Of a DNA stretch of 10,344 nucleotides, positions 7,256 to 10,344 are shown piece by piece. This DNA comes from an uncultured Christensenella sp. (lineage in GTDB: Bacteria; Bacillota; Clostridia; Christensenellales; Borkfalkiaceae). The position numbers were made by a program, and so were the translations under genes. Numbering within the stretch: the first letter of the stretch is position 1; each line of letters opens with the position of its first letter. Where the stretch lies: NCBI GenBank assembly GCA_905212395.1, contig CAJMEI010000020.1, forward strand, positions 1 through 10,344, read 5' to 3'. The notes under the pieces are model-generated. The model saw nothing but the letters and a program-made list of their open reading frames with translations, was not told the origin of the DNA and did no database searches.

Positions 7256-8326
7256 ATGAAAAAACTCGTTATAAAAATAGGTTCGTCGTTTTTTATAAAC
7301 GATAAGGGCGAAATAAATAAAAAAAACATACTCGAACTTATTAAGCAAATATCCATAATTAAGCAAAAAGGGGTATCGTGCTGTCTTATAAGTTCGGGAG
7401 CGATAGCCGTCGGCGTTAAAAAAATGGGGTATAGCGTAAAACCTGCCAACATAGCTAAAAAACAAGCTTGCGCCGCAATAGGTCAAATGTTTTTAATGCA
7501 GGAATACGAACAAGTTTTTTCTTTATTCGATTTACAATGCGCTCAAATTCTTTTAAATCACGACGATTTCGGTAACCGCAAAAGAATTATCTCGCTTAAA
7601 AACACTATTGAAAAACTTTTTTCAATGAACGTAGTTCCCGTAATCAACGAAAACGACGCTTTAGCCGTAGACGAAATAAAAGTAGGTGATAACGATACTT
7701 TATCCGCTATGGTTTCTTTGGTGCTAAACGCCGATATGCTTATTTTAGTTTCTGACGTAGACGGTTTGTACTCGGCAAATCCTAAACACAATCCCGACGC
7801 AAAATTGTTAAAGGAAATCGACGATATAACGGACGATATAAGGGCAATGGCAGGCGGAGCAGGAACGGTTTACGGAACAGGCGGTATGTCTACGAAAATA
7901 AAAGCGGGCGAAATAGCTGTAAATTCGGGAATTCCGATGATGATTGTAAACAAAACTAAAATAGACCGTTTATCTACCGTTGCGGACGGACAAAATATCG
8001 GAAGTTTGTTTAAAGGCAAAAAAGAACACTTAGATTTAAAGGAAAGTTGGATAAAATACTGCGCTAATATAGACGGAAGAATAGTCGTTGATGACGGAGC
8101 TAAAAAAGCCGTAAAAAACAGAAAAAGTTTACTTAATTGCGGAATAGTATCCGTTTCGGGACAATTCCGTAGGGGAGAAGTTGTAGAACTTTCCGACGAA
8201 AACGGAAATATTTTTGCAAAAGGCGTAACGCTTTTCGATTTTTCGGAGCTTAAAAAAATTCCCGATTTAAAAAAGTCTAAAGAAATAGCAATTCACGCAA
8301 ATAACATCGTAATTTTGGAGAAATAA
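7256..8326 (+). CDS. proB: Glutamate 5-kinase
   Basis: First, committed step of proline synthesis: phosphorylates the gamma-carboxyl of glutamate with ATP, giving the labile gamma-glutamyl phosphate that is passed to ProA. The 356 residues hold an amino-acid-kinase domain (about 1-255) followed by a PUA domain (about 270-356; DGRIVVDDGAKKAV and RRGEVVEL). Visible motifs: KIGSS (7-11), SSGAIAVG (46-53), NEND (131-134), GDND (144-147), SDVDGLY (166-172) and GTGGMSTK (207-214). AAAGG (7246-7250) sits 5 nt before ATG 7256. The stop is 1 nt before the proA start. ProB is normally feedback-inhibited by proline; nothing in the leader suggests a T-box or riboswitch. The call is secure. Confidence 0.97.
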   Translation: MKKLVIKIGSSFFINDKGEINKKNILELIKQISIIKQKGVSCCLISSGAIAVGVKKMGYSVKPANIAKKQACAAIGQMFLMQEYEQVFSLFDLQCAQILLNHDDFGNRKRIISLKNTIEKLFSMNVVPVINENDALAVDEIKVGDNDTLSAMVSLVLNADMLILVSDVDGLYSANPKHNPDAKLLKEIDDITDDIRAMAGGAGTVYGTGGMSTKIKAGEIAVNSGIPMMIVNKTKIDRLSTVADGQNIGSLFKGKKEHLDLKESWIKYCANIDGRIVVDDGAKKAVKNRKSLLNCGIVSVSGQFRRGEVVELSDENGNIFAKGVTLFDFSELKKIPDLKKSKEIAIHANNIVILEK

Positions 8327-8327
8327 T

Positions 8328-9548
8328 ATGGATTATTTTGAAAGAGCAAAACTTGCTTCTCATAAATTAAAAATTGCCACAACCGAGCAAAAAAATAACG
8401 CGCTTGAACAAATTGCAATGGCAATTCAATCAAATAAAAGTTTAATTTTAAAATCAAACGAAAAGGATATGGAAATTGCAAAGGCTAACGGCGTTACAAA
8501 TATGCTCGATAGGTTGCTTTTAACCGAACAAAGGATAGACGGAATCGTTAGCGATATTTATAAAGTAATAGCCCTTTCCGACCCAATAGGCGAAACGATA
8601 GAGCAATGGACGACCGATAACGGTTTGCTCATTAAAAAAACCAGAATTCCGTTCGGGGTAATAGGCGTCGTATACGAATCCCGTCCTAACGTTACGGTAG
8701 ACGTATCTGTATTATGTATAAAAACGGGTAACGTATGTCTTTTAAAAGGCGGAAAGGACGCTAAATATACAAACGAAACTCTTGTGGAAATTATAAGAAA
8801 CGCAATAAGCGGTATAATAGAACAAGACAGCGTAATTCTTCTTCCCAGCGAAAGAGAATGGGTTAATAAAATGATAACCGCTAAGAGCTACGTAGACGTA
8901 GTAATTCCTAGGGGAAGTAAAGGGCTAATAAAAGCGGTTGTAGAAAACGCAAAAGTACCCGTAATAGAAACGGGAGCGGGAGTGTGCCATATTTACGTTG
9001 AAAAAACCGCCGATATAAACTTAGCTTTAAATGTTTTAGTAAATGCTAAAGTTCAAAGACCCAGCGTATGCAATTCGGTTGAAACGCTTTTAGTCGATAA
9101 AGCTATTGCGGACAAATTTTTACCGCTTGCAAAAGTCGAACTTGAAAAATACGGAGTAATTTTAAGGGGGGACGATAGTGTAAAAAGTATTTCCGTTCAA
9201 CCCTTGTTACAAGACGGTTATTATACCGAATACGATTCGCTAAACATATCCGTTAAAGTTGTTGACGGGTTAGAGCAAGCGGTTGCTCATATTTTAAAAT
9301 ACGGAACGGGACATAGCGAAACTATAATTACGACCGATAACGATTTAGCGGAAAAGTTTATGGATTCGTTAGATTCGGCTTGCGTTTACGTAAACGCTTC
9401 TACTCGCTTTACGGACGGCGGATGTTTCGGATTTGGGGCGGAACTCGGAATTAGCACTCAAAAATTACACGCAAGAGGACCGCTCGGATTAAAAGAAATG
9501 ACTTCTTATCATTATAAAATATTTGGAAACGGACAGGTGAGGAAATGA
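8328..9548 (+). CDS. proA: Gamma-glutamyl phosphate reductase (glutamate-5-semialdehyde dehydrogenase)
   Basis: Second step of proline synthesis: NADPH-dependent reduction of gamma-glutamyl phosphate to glutamate 5-semialdehyde, which cyclises to pyrroline-5-carboxylate. The 406 residues are slightly under the usual length of about 415. Aldehyde-dehydrogenase-fold hallmarks: YESRPNVTVD (116-125), LLKGGKDA (138-145), VIPRGSKGLI (192-201), ETGAGVCH (214-221), the catalytic Cys248 in QRPSVCNSVETLL, and a highly conserved C-terminal stretch with NASTRFTDGG, GAELGIST and ARGPLGL. GGAG (8317-8320) lies inside the end of proB, 7 nt before ATG, so translation is likely coupled to proB. The TGA stop overlaps the proC start (ATGA). 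Confidence 0.98.
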   Translation: MDYFERAKLASHKLKIATTEQKNNALEQIAMAIQSNKSLILKSNEKDMEIAKANGVTNMLDRLLLTEQRIDGIVSDIYKVIALSDPIGETIEQWTTDNGLLIKKTRIPFGVIGVVYESRPNVTVDVSVLCIKTGNVCLLKGGKDAKYTNETLVEIIRNAISGIIEQDSVILLPSEREWVNKMITAKSYVDVVIPRGSKGLIKAVVENAKVPVIETGAGVCHIYVEKTADINLALNVLVNAKVQRPSVCNSVETLLVDKAIADKFLPLAKVELEKYGVILRGDDSVKSISVQPLLQDGYYTEYDSLNISVKVVDGLEQAVAHILKYGTGHSETIITTDNDLAEKFMDSLDSACVYVNASTRFTDGGCFGFGAELGISTQKLHARGPLGLKEMTSYHYKIFGNGQVRK

Positions 9549-10333
9549 AATTCGGAGTAATAGGATACGGAAAAATGGGTAGCGCGATAGTTAAAGCGTT
9601 GCTCGATAAAAACTTAGTTACAAAAAAAGATTTATTAATTTACGATACTTATGCGCCGACTTGCGAAAAAATAAGCGAAAGCGGAATAGAAGTCGCTAAA
9701 AGTTTGCAACAAGTTTTTGACGAAAGCGTAGTAGTACTTTTTTCTGTAAAACCGCAGGAATTAGATAACGTTTTCGGTAAAATAGAATGCGATAAAGTTT
9801 TAAATATTATTACCATAATGGCAGGCGTAAAAATTGACCGTTTCAGCGCGAAATTTAAGAATGCTAAAATTGCAAGAGTTATGCCTAATACTTGCGCCAC
9901 GATAGGGCTATCAGCGTCTAGTTTATGTTTTTCGGCAAATTGCGAGCAAAAGGATAAAGCGTTATTTTACGAAATAATTTCGTCTTTCGGTTCGGTTGCC
10001 ATAATAGATGAAAGTTTAATGGACGAAGTTATACCTTTGGCGGGTAGTTTTACGGCTTATGCTTACTATTACGCTAAAGCCTTTATAGATTCAGCCGTTT
10101 CAAGGGGAGTACCCGTAAACGTTGCAACAAAGCTAGTTACTGATTCTATGATAGGTTCTGCCGAAATGATAAAACAAAGCGGTAAAGATTTAGATACTTT
10201 AATTTCAGACGTTTGTTCAAAAGGCGGAACTACGCTTGCGGGATTAGATAAATTAAAACAAGCAAAAGTTGACGTAGCAGTAGACGAATGTTGCAAAGCT
10301 TGTAGCGAACGCTCAAGGGAGTTAGGTAAATAA
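9545..10333 (+). CDS. proC: Pyrroline-5-carboxylate reductase
   Basis: Last step of proline synthesis: NAD(P)H-dependent reduction of pyrroline-5-carboxylate to proline. The 262 residues are near the family norm. N-terminal Rossmann motif GYGKMG (7-12); VKPQELDNV (68-76), IMAGVKID (91-98), RVMPNTCATIG (111-121) and the C-terminal helical dimerisation domain with GGTTLAGLDKL (227-237) all match the family. Two motifs diverge: the usual SGSGPAY is AGSFTAY (166-172) and the usual SPGGTT is SKGGTT (225-230). The ATGA overlap with proA and the Shine-Dalgarno AGGTGAGG (9535-9542) within proA indicate translational coupling. Having ProC in the operon makes the cluster self-sufficient for glutamate-to-proline synthesis. 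Identity is secure; the effect of the substitutions is unknown. Confidence 0.95.
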   Translation: MKFGVIGYGKMGSAIVKALLDKNLVTKKDLLIYDTYAPTCEKISESGIEVAKSLQQVFDESVVVLFSVKPQELDNVFGKIECDKVLNIITIMAGVKIDRFSAKFKNAKIARVMPNTCATIGLSASSLCFSANCEQKDKALFYEIISSFGSVAIIDESLMDEVIPLAGSFTAYAYYYAKAFIDSAVSRGVPVNVATKLVTDSMIGSAEMIKQSGKDLDTLISDVCSKGGTTLAGLDKLKQAKVDVAVDECCKACSERSRELGK

Positions 10334-10344
10334 TTAAAAAAAAT

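Noticed and set aside
7192..7486. Minus-strand open frames spanning the terminator and the proB start
   Set aside because: They run opposite conserved ProB motifs and translate the terminator hairpin; no coding evidence.
8293..8481. Minus-strand open frame across the proB/proA junction
   Set aside because: It is opposite two conserved, tightly coupled genes, and nothing in it resembles a protein family.
1..10344. CRISPR arrays, insertion sequences, tRNA or other RNA genes, phage or defence genes
   Set aside because: No direct-repeat arrays, terminal inverted repeats, transposase-like frames or cloverleaf sequences were seen; all seven genes are conserved housekeeping or envelope functions.

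Overview
This window is an ordinary chromosomal housekeeping segment of a low-GC Gram-positive bacterium, most likely a member of the Clostridia. GC looks roughly in the mid-to-high 30s percent by eye. The pointers are strong GGAGG-type ribosome binding sites, a consistent single coding strand, a lipoprotein signal peptide rather than outer-membrane machinery, and the gene order prs - pth - mfd - PrsA-like lipoprotein, which resembles the Bacillota order around spoVC(pth)/mfd. An uncultured, gut-type clostridial lineage is plausible, but this is inference and the genus cannot be read from the sequence. Seven complete genes, all on the + strand, fill almost everything; no gap exceeds about 130 bases.

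Layout. 1-90: leader with a good sigma-A type promoter. 91-1044: prs (PRPP synthetase), closed by a hairpin/U-run terminator at 1049-1076. 1092-1658: pth (peptidyl-tRNA hydrolase). 1691-5077: mfd (transcription-repair coupling factor). 5078-5204: intergenic region with a near-consensus promoter (TTGCAA, 17 nt, TATAAT), a leader hairpin and a small hairpin covering the Shine-Dalgarno. 5205-7202: large secreted lipoprotein of the PrsA/SurA foldase type with a divergent, interrupted parvulin-like region. 7211-7243: second terminator. 7256-10333: tightly packed proB-proA-proC operon (1-nt gap, then a 4-nt overlap), encoding the full glutamate-to-proline pathway. 10334-10344: AT-rich tail, nothing recognisable.

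How the genes fit together. prs supplies PRPP for nucleotide, histidine, tryptophan and NAD synthesis; pth rescues peptidyl-tRNAs; mfd removes stalled RNA polymerase and recruits UvrA; the lipoprotein probably helps fold exported proteins outside the membrane. proBAC converts glutamate via gamma-glutamyl phosphate and glutamate semialdehyde/P5C to proline. There is no direct functional link between the two halves.

I found no mobile element, CRISPR array, RNA gene or undescribed multi-gene system. The observations most worth checking are a strong codon-junction rule (codons end in C before G, in T before A/T), the divergent foldase with its insertion and six mature-domain cysteines, altered motifs in ProC, and two terminators placed so close to the next gene that the source of downstream transcription is unclear.
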